Source: Nitrospiraceae bacterium (GTDB lineage: Bacteria > Nitrospirota > Thermodesulfovibrionia > Thermodesulfovibrionales > UBA9159). Taken from it: DNA of 12,903 nt. The notes below the pieces were generated by a model. It had not been told where the DNA came from and did not search any database. It saw only the letters and a list, made by a program, of their open reading frames with translations. Made by a program: the position numbers and the translations under genes. The stretch is taken from the NCBI GenBank assembly GCA_003453735.1, contig DMNE01000316.1, forward strand, positions 2,696 through 15,598, written 5' to 3'. Shown one piece after another: positions 7,715-12,903 of the stretch; positions within the stretch are counted from its first letter, which is position 1, and each line of letters starts with the position of its first letter.

Positions 7715-8946
7715 ATATGCCCGAAAATCAGCATTACGACAGATGGCTCCTCGCGATTACCCTTCTGCTTGTCGGTTTCGGTGCACTCATGGTATATAGT
7801 TCCACCTCTGTTGTGACCCCGATCTTTGCTCGGCGGAACATAACTCAATTTTTTTATTTCAAGAGACATATCCTTACCCTGATTATCGGCATTCTCTTTC
7901 TGTATGGTGCTACCAGGATCAGCGTCCATACCCTGAAGAAGATAGCTGTCCCTTTGCTCGTCTTTTCCTTTATTCTCCTGATACTTGTCTTTGTCCCGAA
8001 GATAGGCATCACTGCGGGAGGGGCAAGAAGGTGGATTCGGCTCTGGCCATCTACCTTTCAACCGTCGGAATTGGTGAAGCTTGCCATGGTCATATTCTTG
8101 GCCCACTATCTGTCACTGCCCGGCTACAGAACCGACAGTATTTTCTCTTTTATCATACCCATTGCCATTATGGGAGTCTTCCAGGTGATATTCTTAAAAC
8201 AACCCGACTTTGGCGCTACCATGAGTCTCGGACTCATAACAATTGTCATGCTGATAGTGTCCGGCATAAGACTGAGATACGTGATGTCGATAACCGCCTG
8301 CATCATCCCGATCTCCGTCAAACTTTTAATGGAGCCATACAGATTTAAACGGATACTCTCATTCCTCAACCCGTGGCAGGACGCGCAGGGAGGGGGGTTC
8401 CAGTTGATACAGTCCTTCATAGCCCTTGGCAGTGGAGGGCTTTCCGGCGTCGGGCTGGGGGAAAGTAAACAGAAGCTCTCATTCTTACCAGAATCCCATA
8501 CAGATTTTATTTTTTCCCTTGTTGGTGAGGAACTCGGTTTTATCGGTGCCTCTGTTGTGGTATGCCTCTTCTTCTTCCTCTTCATGAGGGGGATCCGGAT
8601 AGCGAACAAGGCCGCGAACGATCGTTTTACTTATTATCTCGCATCAGGGCTTTCCATAATGATAGCGCTGCAGGCATTGATCAATTTCTTTGTAGCTACC
8701 GGCATTGCGCCTACAAAAGGCCTGCCGTTACCGTTTGTAAGCTATGGGGGCTCAGCCCTTCTTGTCAACCTGCTGGCCGTCGGGGTACTCCTCAATATAT
8801 CCAGGGGTGTAAAAGAACCGATAATTGCTGATAAGGCCGAGGGTTTGATCAGGAGGAAAAAGGCGTTAATGTCTGTTTACGGCCGTTCGAGGGCCTTCCC
8901 CGAAGGGAAGGGCCTTCCCAAAGCGGGGCAGAGGTCTCTTCGATGA
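7711..8946 (+). CDS. ftsW: Lipid II glycosyltransferase FtsW (SEDS family)
   Basis: Inner-membrane SEDS protein that polymerises lipid II into glycan strands at the septum together with FtsI. About ten hydrophobic segments are visible. Family signatures are GGARRWIRLWPSTFQPSELVK (103-123), KQPDFGATM (163-171), PWQDAQGGGFQLIQS (221-235), FLPESHTDFIFSLVGEELG (258-276), with Asp265 as the expected essential Asp, and LPLPFVSYGGSALLVNL (338-354). FtsW is preferred over RodA because it sits between murD and murG and is 411 residues long. The ATG at 7711 overlaps the murD TGA by 4 bases, with GGAG eight bases upstream. The last 30 or so residues are basic and cytoplasmic and include the repetitive AFPEGKGLPKAG. 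The 3' end carries a repeated, hairpin-forming DNA block just before murG. Confidence 0.96.
   Translation: MNMPENQHYDRWLLAITLLLVGFGALMVYSSTSVVTPIFARRNITQFFYFKRHILTLIIGILFLYGATRISVHTLKKIAVPLLVFSFILLILVFVPKIGITAGGARRWIRLWPSTFQPSELVKLAMVIFLAHYLSLPGYRTDSIFSFIIPIAIMGVFQVIFLKQPDFGATMSLGLITIVMLIVSGIRLRYVMSITACIIPISVKLLMEPYRFKRILSFLNPWQDAQGGGFQLIQSFIALGSGGLSGVGLGESKQKLSFLPESHTDFIFSLVGEELGFIGASVVVCLFFFLFMRGIRIANKAANDRFTYYLASGLSIMIALQALINFFVATGIAPTKGLPLPFVSYGGSALLVNLLAVGVLLNISRGVKEPIIADKAEGLIRRKKALMSVYGRSRAFPEGKGLPKAGQRSLR
8891..8919. repeat. Alternating direct and inverted repeats at the 3' end of ftsW
   Basis: GGGCCTTCCC occurs twice, at 8891-8900 and 8910-8919. Between them GGGAAGG (8905-8911) is complementary to CCTTCCC on either side (8894-8900 and 8913-8919). 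The middle segment can therefore pair left (loop CGAA) or right (one-base centre), but not both. It lies 24 bases before the murG start. In frame it encodes AFPEGKGLPK in the non-conserved FtsW tail, so there is little protein constraint. It may influence murG translation or mRNA stability, or be a minor duplication. Confidence 0.55.
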
Positions 8947-10127
8947 GGGTCATTATAGCAGGCGGGGGGACGGGAGGACACCTCTTTCCCGGCATTGCCA
9001 TAGCAGAGGAGATAAAGAGGAGGGATGAGGTAGCAGAAGTTTACTTTATCGGGACAGAGCATGGCATCGAGGCGGCGATCATTCCTAAGGAAGGTTATCC
9101 CATAAAGTACCTCAGGGCAGAAGGTGTTGTGGGGAAATCGCCATTTAAGAAATTGAGGGGAATTGCAAAGACGATTCTCTCCTTGTATGACTCTTATACA
9201 TTCCTGGAGCGGTTAAGGCCGGATGCGGTCATCGGTGTAGGGGGATATGCATCCTTTGGTCCTGTCTTTACGGGACATCTTATGTCCCTGCCTACGCTCA
9301 TAGCAGAGCAGAATTCGGTCCCCGGCCTTGCAAACAAGGTGTTGGGAAGGATTGCGGACGCTGTCTGTGTAACCTATCATGAGAGTATCTCTTTTTTTCC
9401 GAAGAGCAAGACCTTCATAACCGGCAATCCCGTCAGGGCAGGGATACTCTCAGGCAGCAGGGAAGGTGCTTATGACCTCTTTAGCCTTGAAAGAAACAAG
9501 TTCACGATATTTGTTTTTGGAGGAAGCTCCGGGGCGAGAACTATCAATAATGCTGTATGCGGGACATTCGGGGCCCTCCATGATCTGAAAGGCGATATAC
9601 AGTTTCTTCATCAGACGGGAAAAAAAGAGTGCGAGGCGGTGCGTGAGACCTATAGAAAATGGGGATTTAAGGGCACAGTTACCGCTTTTATCCATCAGAT
9701 GGCTGAGGCTTACGCGGTGGCAGACCTTGTTATTTCGAGAGCCGGTGCGACCACCCTCGCGGAATTAACGTCAGTGGGTAAACCGGCGATACTGGTACCG
9801 TACCCGTATGCTGCCGGGTACCACCAGCAGTTGAATGCGCAGAGACTCTCCGAGATGGGCGCTGTCAGGGTGATCCTCGACCATGAACTGGATGGGGAGA
9901 CCTTGGCAAAAAACATACGGGAACTCTACACCGATGTGCGTGTGAGATTTGAAATGCAGAGATCCAGCAGGTCTCTGGGAAGGCCTGATGCTGCTGAAAA
10001 GATCGTTGATATCCTGATCAGTTTAGTGAAACAGTCAACGGTCAACCGCCGGCAGCCGGTAATTAGAATGAAAGATGACCACCACCTATCAGTCGGCGGC
10101 GAGGGGCAGATCAAGAAAAATGTTTGA
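8943..10127 (+). CDS. murG: UDP-GlcNAc:lipid I N-acetylglucosaminyltransferase MurG
   Basis: Peripheral inner-membrane GT-B glycosyltransferase that adds GlcNAc to lipid I, giving lipid II on the cytoplasmic face. Signature motifs are GGGTGGHLFPGIAIA (7-21), VIGVGGYASFGP (96-107), AEQNSVPGLANK (121-132), GNPVR (161-165), FGGSSGARTIN (192-202), and the UDP-GlcNAc-binding VISRAGATTLAEL (263-275) and HQQLNAQRL (294-302). The family is usually about 350-365 residues; this one has 394. The excess is a non-conserved, hydrophilic C-terminal tail (365-394) translated from repeat-like DNA that looks like former intergenic sequence. The ATG at 8943 overlaps the ftsW TGA by 4 bases, with GAGG at 8931-8934. 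Its end overlaps murC by 8 bases if murC starts at 10120. Confidence 0.96.
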   Translation: MRVIIAGGGTGGHLFPGIAIAEEIKRRDEVAEVYFIGTEHGIEAAIIPKEGYPIKYLRAEGVVGKSPFKKLRGIAKTILSLYDSYTFLERLRPDAVIGVGGYASFGPVFTGHLMSLPTLIAEQNSVPGLANKVLGRIADAVCVTYHESISFFPKSKTFITGNPVRAGILSGSREGAYDLFSLERNKFTIFVFGGSSGARTINNAVCGTFGALHDLKGDIQFLHQTGKKECEAVRETYRKWGFKGTVTAFIHQMAEAYAVADLVISRAGATTLAELTSVGKPAILVPYPYAAGYHQQLNAQRLSEMGAVRVILDHELDGETLAKNIRELYTDVRVRFEMQRSSRSLGRPDAAEKIVDILISLVKQSTVNRRQPVIRMKDDHHLSVGGEGQIKKNV

Positions 10128-11526
10128 ACGATACAGGACAATTCATTTTGTGGGTATCGGTGGTATCGGCATGAGCGGGATCGCCGAGGTCCTTCATAAT
10201 CTCGGATATGAGGTCACCGGTTCCGACCTGCGGGAGTCCGATACGCTCATCAGGCTCAGGGTACTCGGCATAAAGGTATATATCGGGCACAGGCCCGAGA
10301 ACATAGACGATGCTCACGTCGTTGTTGTCTCATCGGCGGTTTCTGATCAGAACCCCGAGGTGATTGAAGCAAAAAGGCGATCTATCCCGGTGATCCCGCG
10401 GGCCGAGATGCTGGCTGAGTTGGGAAGATTGAAATACGGCATACTGGTTGCCGGTGCCCACGGTAAAACCACCACGACCTCCCTCATTGCTACTGTTCTT
10501 TCCCACGGCGGCATTGATCCGACTGTGGTGATAGGAGGCAAACTCAGGGCGACCGGCAGTAATGCGAGGCTCGGGCAAGGAGACTTCATTGTCGCGGAGG
10601 CTGATGAAAGCGATGGTTCCTTTCTCAAGCTCTCTCCGACTATCGCGGTAGTGACGAACATCGATCGGGAACATATGGAGTTCTTTAAGAGCGTGGATGC
10701 CTTGAAGGATGCCTTCGTTTCGTTCGTCAACAAAGCGCCATTCTACGGATTGTCCATACTCTGCGGAGAGAATCAGTTTGTCAGGGAGATACTGCCAAGG
10801 ATTCACAGAAAGTGTATCACGTATGGATTTTCACCGGATGCTGATATCTATGCCGTTCATGTGAAGCATGAGTACCTCTCGATCAGTTTCGACGTGCGGT
10901 ACGGAGGGAAAAACCTCGGTAATTTTGTCGTTCCCACCCCCGGTGTTCACAATGTCCTGAACAGCCTTGCCGCAATCGCTGTCGGCGTTGAACTGAAAAT
11001 GGACATCGAGAAAATCAAAGAAGGATTGAGAAGCTTCAGCGGGATTCAGAGAAGATTTGAGTTTAAGGGAGAGAATAGGGGCGTTAAAGTCTTTGATGAC
11101 TATGGCCATCATCCTGCAGAGATACAGGCTACCCTTAAGGCGGCAAGAGAATCACTTTTTGGTCCAAGACACATAGGGGCTTCTGAGAAGGGAAGATTGA
11201 TCGTGCTTTTCCAACCTCATCGGTACACACGGACAAGGGAGCTCCTCAACGAGTTTGCCGCTTCTTTTTCTGACGCCGATGTCCTGTATCTCATGGATAT
11301 CTACCCTGCCGGTGAAAAACCGATTGAAGGCGTCAGTTCTGTAGCGATGGCGGAGGCAATACGGGGCGCGGGACAGAAGAATGTCACCCACATATCTGAT
11401 AGGGATCTTCTCTTAAGCAGTATATCAGACGGCCTGAGACCTCATGATGTGTTCTTCACCCTAGGCGCCGGGGACGTCTGGAAGACGGGAGAGGAGCTCT
11501 TGAGAAGGATGAAGGATGAGGGATGA
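10120..11526 (+). CDS. murC: UDP-N-acetylmuramate:L-alanine ligase MurC
   Basis: Cytoplasmic ligase for the first stem-peptide step, adding L-Ala to UDP-MurNAc. Numbered from ATG 10120, motifs are IHFVGIGGIGMSGIAEVL (8-25), P-loop GAHGKTTTT (112-120), EADESDGSFLKLSP (160-173), VTNIDREHMEFF (178-189), GVHNVLNSLAAI (275-286), DDYGHHPAEI (326-335) and FQPHRYTRT (364-372). DDYGHHP and GAHGKTT separate MurC from the other Mur ligases. Length is 468, within the family range. An upstream in-frame ATG at 10075 would add 15 residues that do not match the family, so 10120 is preferred, although its GAGGGG (10101-10106) is rather far upstream. Coupling to murG through the 8-base overlap is likely. The 3' end carries three heptamer repeats leading into the murB start. 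Confidence 0.96.
   Translation: MFERYRTIHFVGIGGIGMSGIAEVLHNLGYEVTGSDLRESDTLIRLRVLGIKVYIGHRPENIDDAHVVVVSSAVSDQNPEVIEAKRRSIPVIPRAEMLAELGRLKYGILVAGAHGKTTTTSLIATVLSHGGIDPTVVIGGKLRATGSNARLGQGDFIVAEADESDGSFLKLSPTIAVVTNIDREHMEFFKSVDALKDAFVSFVNKAPFYGLSILCGENQFVREILPRIHRKCITYGFSPDADIYAVHVKHEYLSISFDVRYGGKNLGNFVVPTPGVHNVLNSLAAIAVGVELKMDIEKIKEGLRSFSGIQRRFEFKGENRGVKVFDDYGHHPAEIQATLKAARESLFGPRHIGASEKGRLIVLFQPHRYTRTRELLNEFAASFSDADVLYLMDIYPAGEKPIEGVSSVAMAEAIRGAGQKNVTHISDRDLLLSSISDGLRPHDVFFTLGAGDVWKTGEELLRRMKDEG
11506..11526 (+). repeat. Three tandem heptamers (AGGATGA-like) spanning the murC/murB junction
   Basis: AGGATGA (11506-11512), AGGATGA (11513-11519) and GGGATGA (11520-11526) are head to tail and end exactly at the murC stop. 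Each unit contains a Shine-Dalgarno-like purine run and an ATG (11509, 11516, 11523), and the three ATGs fall in three different frames. Only the third, at 11523, opens murB. The earlier units act as part of its ribosome binding site. Because seven is not a multiple of three, gain or loss of one unit would change the murC reading frame at its end. Confidence 0.65.
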
Positions 11527-12488
11527 ATTTGATATTCAATATCGCGAAACGAAAGACGGATAATGTGATACAAGAGATATTCACTGACAGTAATTTCAGA
11601 GGGGACGTGCTCTTTGACGAACCGATGAAAGGCCATACGACTCTGAGGATAGGTGGTTTCGCCGATGTGTTGGCAGTACCGAGGGATGCGATATCCGTCA
11701 GGAATTTGATAAGTGAGGCTCGGGATAAGAATATCCCGGTTACGCCTGTGGGTGGGGGCAGCAACCTACTGGTAGCTGATGAAGGCATTGGAGGCGTTGT
11801 TGTCTCCACAGCTTTTCTGAATCGCATGCGGGTCGTAGAGAAGTTGGATGACGGGATAAGACTTTTTGTAGAGGCGGGGAGCCCGCTTCAAAAAGTTGTT
11901 CATTTTGCGAAGGAGAAGGGATATACAGGTATCGAGGGTCTTGCCGGTATCCCCGGCTTCATGGGCGGCGCAGTCAAAGGCAATGCCGGCTCATTTGGAT
12001 ACGAGATCGGCACTGTTATAGAATCGGTTGCGATTATCAACCCGTATGGCAAATTGGCCATTCTCGATCCGGGATATCTCGATCCAGGATATCGGTCCAG
12101 TGCGATCCCGGATGAGTGCATCATTCTCAGTGCGAACATCAGATTGCAGAAGGGTGATGTGCATGACGTGGCACGGAGGGTGAAGGATTTCCTTCGGGAA
12201 AAAAGAGAGAGTCAACCCCTATCTGAATGGTCGGCAGGGTGTGTTTTTAAAAACCCTGAAGATGCACGGGCCGGCAGACTCATTGATGAAGCGGGCTGCA
12301 AGCATTTGAAAAGAGGAGATGTGGAAGTATCGGGCCTTCACGCGAATTTCTTCATCAATAGGGGCAGCGGCAGGGCAGCTGACTTTTTGGCGCTTATGGA
12401 CGTGGTGAAAGAGAGGGTTATGAAATTGTTCGGATATGAACTTGAGCCGGAGATAAAGGTTGTGGGCCGAGGGGGTAGATGCTGCTAA
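11523..12488 (+). CDS. murB: UDP-N-acetylenolpyruvoylglucosamine reductase MurB
   Basis: Cytoplasmic FAD- and NADPH-dependent enzyme that reduces UDP-GlcNAc-enolpyruvate to UDP-MurNAc, the substrate of MurC. FAD-domain motifs are HTTLRIGG (38-45), VTPVGGGSNLLVADEGIGG (73-91) and GIEGLAGIPGFMGGAVKGNAGSFG (136-159). The substrate domain has YRSS (190-193), SAGCVFKNP (237-245), GRLIDEAG (251-258) and LEPEIKVVG (307-315), with Glu310 as the expected catalytic Glu. At 321 residues it is a type II-like MurB. Two oddities: Cys240 stands where the family usually has the proton-donating Ser (GSVF/GSFF), and residues 181-190 are a tandem LDPGY duplication. The last residues (RGGRCC) look atypical and abut the mobile element. 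ATG 11523 overlaps murC by 4 bases. Confidence 0.95.
   Translation: MNLIFNIAKRKTDNVIQEIFTDSNFRGDVLFDEPMKGHTTLRIGGFADVLAVPRDAISVRNLISEARDKNIPVTPVGGGSNLLVADEGIGGVVVSTAFLNRMRVVEKLDDGIRLFVEAGSPLQKVVHFAKEKGYTGIEGLAGIPGFMGGAVKGNAGSFGYEIGTVIESVAIINPYGKLAILDPGYLDPGYRSSAIPDECIILSANIRLQKGDVHDVARRVKDFLREKRESQPLSEWSAGCVFKNPEDARAGRLIDEAGCKHLKRGDVEVSGLHANFFINRGSGRAADFLALMDVVKERVMKLFGYELEPEIKVVGRGGRCC
12063..12092 (+). repeat. 15-base in-frame tandem duplication in murB
   Basis: Two 15-base units, 12063-12077 and 12078-12092, differ by one base (G to A at unit position 9) and encode LDPGY twice. They lie just before the conserved YRSS motif, so the second unit supplies its Tyr. A slippage-type duplication of five codons is the simplest explanation. 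It sits where MurB proteins have a surface loop before the YRSS strand. Confidence 0.85.
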
Positions 12489-12506
12489 ATAATATCTATA
12501 TAACCA

Positions 12507-12535
12507 TTGCTCATTATATGCGATTTGCATATAAC
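12507..12535 (+). promoter_or_regulatory. Candidate sigma70-type promoter for the IS607-like tnpA
   Basis: A -35-like TTGCTC at 12507-12512 is separated by exactly 17 bases from a -10-like TATAAC at 12530-12535. Predicted transcription would begin near 12541-12543, at or beside the GTG at 12542, which has no Shine-Dalgarno sequence. A leaderless mRNA is therefore possible. The region is clearly AT-richer than murB. The -35 match is only the TTG half, so this is suggestive, not firm. Confidence 0.4.
12514..12534. repeat. Perfect 8-base inverted repeat upstream of tnpA
   Basis: TTATATGC (12514-12521), five bases, then GCATATAA (12527-12534) form an exact dyad. It overlaps the spacer and -10 of the candidate promoter and ends eight bases before the GTG. 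Its size and place suit an operator for the MerR-like domain of TnpA, or a recombinase binding site at the left end of the element. Both readings are inference. Confidence 0.6.
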
Positions 12536-12541
12536 TGCTGT

Positions 12542-12903
12542 GTGAAAGTAGGAATCAAAGAAGCGGCTCGGCTGATAGGAGTGTCGATCGATACGTTGAG
12601 GCGATGGGAGAAGGCCGGGAAAATAAAGAGTACCAGGACTGCCGGAGGACACAGAAGATATGACCTGGCGGAGCATGGTATCACCAGGAAAGCCGACAAG
12701 CTCAAGAAAGTAACGGTAGGGTATGCCAGAGTGAGCTCCCAGGACCAGAAGGAAGATCTTGTCCGGCAAGTGGAATTTCTCTCCCCGTTTTGCGTAGCCA
12801 ACGGCTGGCAGTATGAGATCATCCAGGAGGTGGGCTCAGGCATGAACTACGGCAAGAAGGGTCTCAAACAGATTATCCTCAGGATATGCCATGGGGAAAT
12901 GAA
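12542..12903 (+). CDS. tnpA: IS607-family serine recombinase (transposase TnpA), 3' cut by the window edge
   Basis: From GTG 12542 the first 120 codons are open to the window end. Residues 3-41 form a MerR-like winged helix-turn-helix (IKEAARLIGVSIDTLRRWEK, then RTAGGHRRYD). Residues 57 onward start a resolvase/invertase domain with YARVSSQDQKEDLVRQ (61-76), Ser65 being the expected nucleophile, and EVGSGMNYGKKGLKQII (96-112). DNA-binding domain first and catalytic domain second is the hallmark of IS607 TnpA, which mobilises a circular intermediate, usually beside a tnpB. Two longer in-frame starts exist: ATG 12518, and ATG 12479, which has GAGG at 12469-12472 and overlaps murB by 10 bases. 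GTG 12542 is chosen because family members begin just before the helix-turn-helix. Whether the gene is intact beyond the edge is unknown. Confidence 0.88.
   Translation, partial: MKVGIKEAARLIGVSIDTLRRWEKAGKIKSTRTAGGHRRYDLAEHGITRKADKLKKVTVGYARVSSQDQKEDLVRQVEFLSPFCVANGWQYEIIQEVGSGMNYGKKGLKQIILRICHGEM

Larger units (their letters stand above)
12476..12541 (+). mobile_element. Putative left-end region of an IS607-like element inserted after murB
   Basis: Composition changes abruptly here from GC-balanced murB to AT-rich sequence (for example 12486-12504), followed by the inverted repeat, promoter-like signals and tnpA. IS607 elements lack terminal inverted repeats and target duplications and favour GG dinucleotides, so the exact end cannot be read. 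The GGGGG at 12471-12475 offers candidate target sites. The element continues past the right edge. Confidence 0.5.

Noticed and set aside
7450..8106. Long minus-strand open frame (218 codons) across the murD/ftsW junction
   Set aside because: It lies antisense to two well-supported genes, has low-complexity composition with no family resemblance, and no promoter or RBS of its own. It is a coding shadow.
9793..9823. Inverted repeats around two GGTACC sites in murG
   Set aside because: The 7-base arms fall in the conserved UDP-GlcNAc-binding region; codon constraint and chance explain them adequately.
10075..10119. Upstream ATG extending MurC by 15 residues
   Set aside because: The extra residues do not match MurC N-termini, there is no RBS before 10075, and ATG 10120 fits the family start and operon overlap.
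12485..12843. Minus-strand frames opposite tnpA
   Set aside because: The plus-strand frame matches a MerR-like plus serine-recombinase protein over 120 codons, so the reverse frames are shadows.
1..12903. CRISPR array, tRNA, rRNA or riboswitch
   Set aside because: No regularly spaced repeats, cloverleaf or known RNA motifs were seen; nearly all bases are coding on the plus strand.

Overview
The window is a dense, single-strand (+) stretch of a bacterial division and cell wall (dcw) cluster. The order is ftsI (5'-truncated by the window edge), murE, murF, mraY, a D-alanyl-D-alanine carboxypeptidase, murD, ftsW, murG, murC and murB. These genes take the peptidoglycan precursor from UDP-MurNAc-dipeptide to lipid II, and supply the septal SEDS/class B PBP pair (FtsW/FtsI) that polymerises it. 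MurE carries the DNPR motif of meso-diaminopimelate-adding ligases, so the organism has DAP-type peptidoglycan. Gene order, DAP type and protein style suggest a Gram-negative-like bacterium outside the well-studied groups, perhaps Nitrospirota or a deltaproteobacterial lineage. That placement is an impression, not a demonstrated result.

Layout. 3-2554: end of ftsI and murE, overlapping by ATGA. 2555-2607: the only real intergenic gap, 53 bases. 2608-5158: murF and mraY, overlapping by 11 bases. 5161-6252: a secreted PBP5/DacF-type carboxypeptidase inserted between mraY and murD, with an unusual lysine-rich tail. 6236-12488: murD, ftsW, murG, murC and murB, all overlapping by 4 to 17 bases, so the block is almost certainly one transcript with coupled translation. 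No internal promoter or terminator is evident before murB ends.

At 12488 the expected continuation (ddl, ftsQ, ftsA, ftsZ) is missing. A short AT-rich segment leads instead into the start of an IS607-family serine recombinase (TnpA: MerR-like helix-turn-helix, then resolvase domain), which runs off the right edge. That segment holds a plausible sigma70-type promoter, a perfect 8-base inverted repeat over its -10 region, and a competing in-frame ATG with a strong ribosome binding site that looks like the start of the displaced downstream gene. This junction is the most interesting place in the window.

Smaller oddities: a 15-base tandem duplication in murB, a Cys at MurB's usual catalytic Ser position, three heptamer repeats at the murC/murB junction, alternating hairpin repeats at the ftsW end, a perfect 10-base palindrome in murD, and non-conserved in-frame inserts or tails in MurD, MurF and MurG. 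I see no RNA gene, CRISPR array or clearly new multi-gene system.
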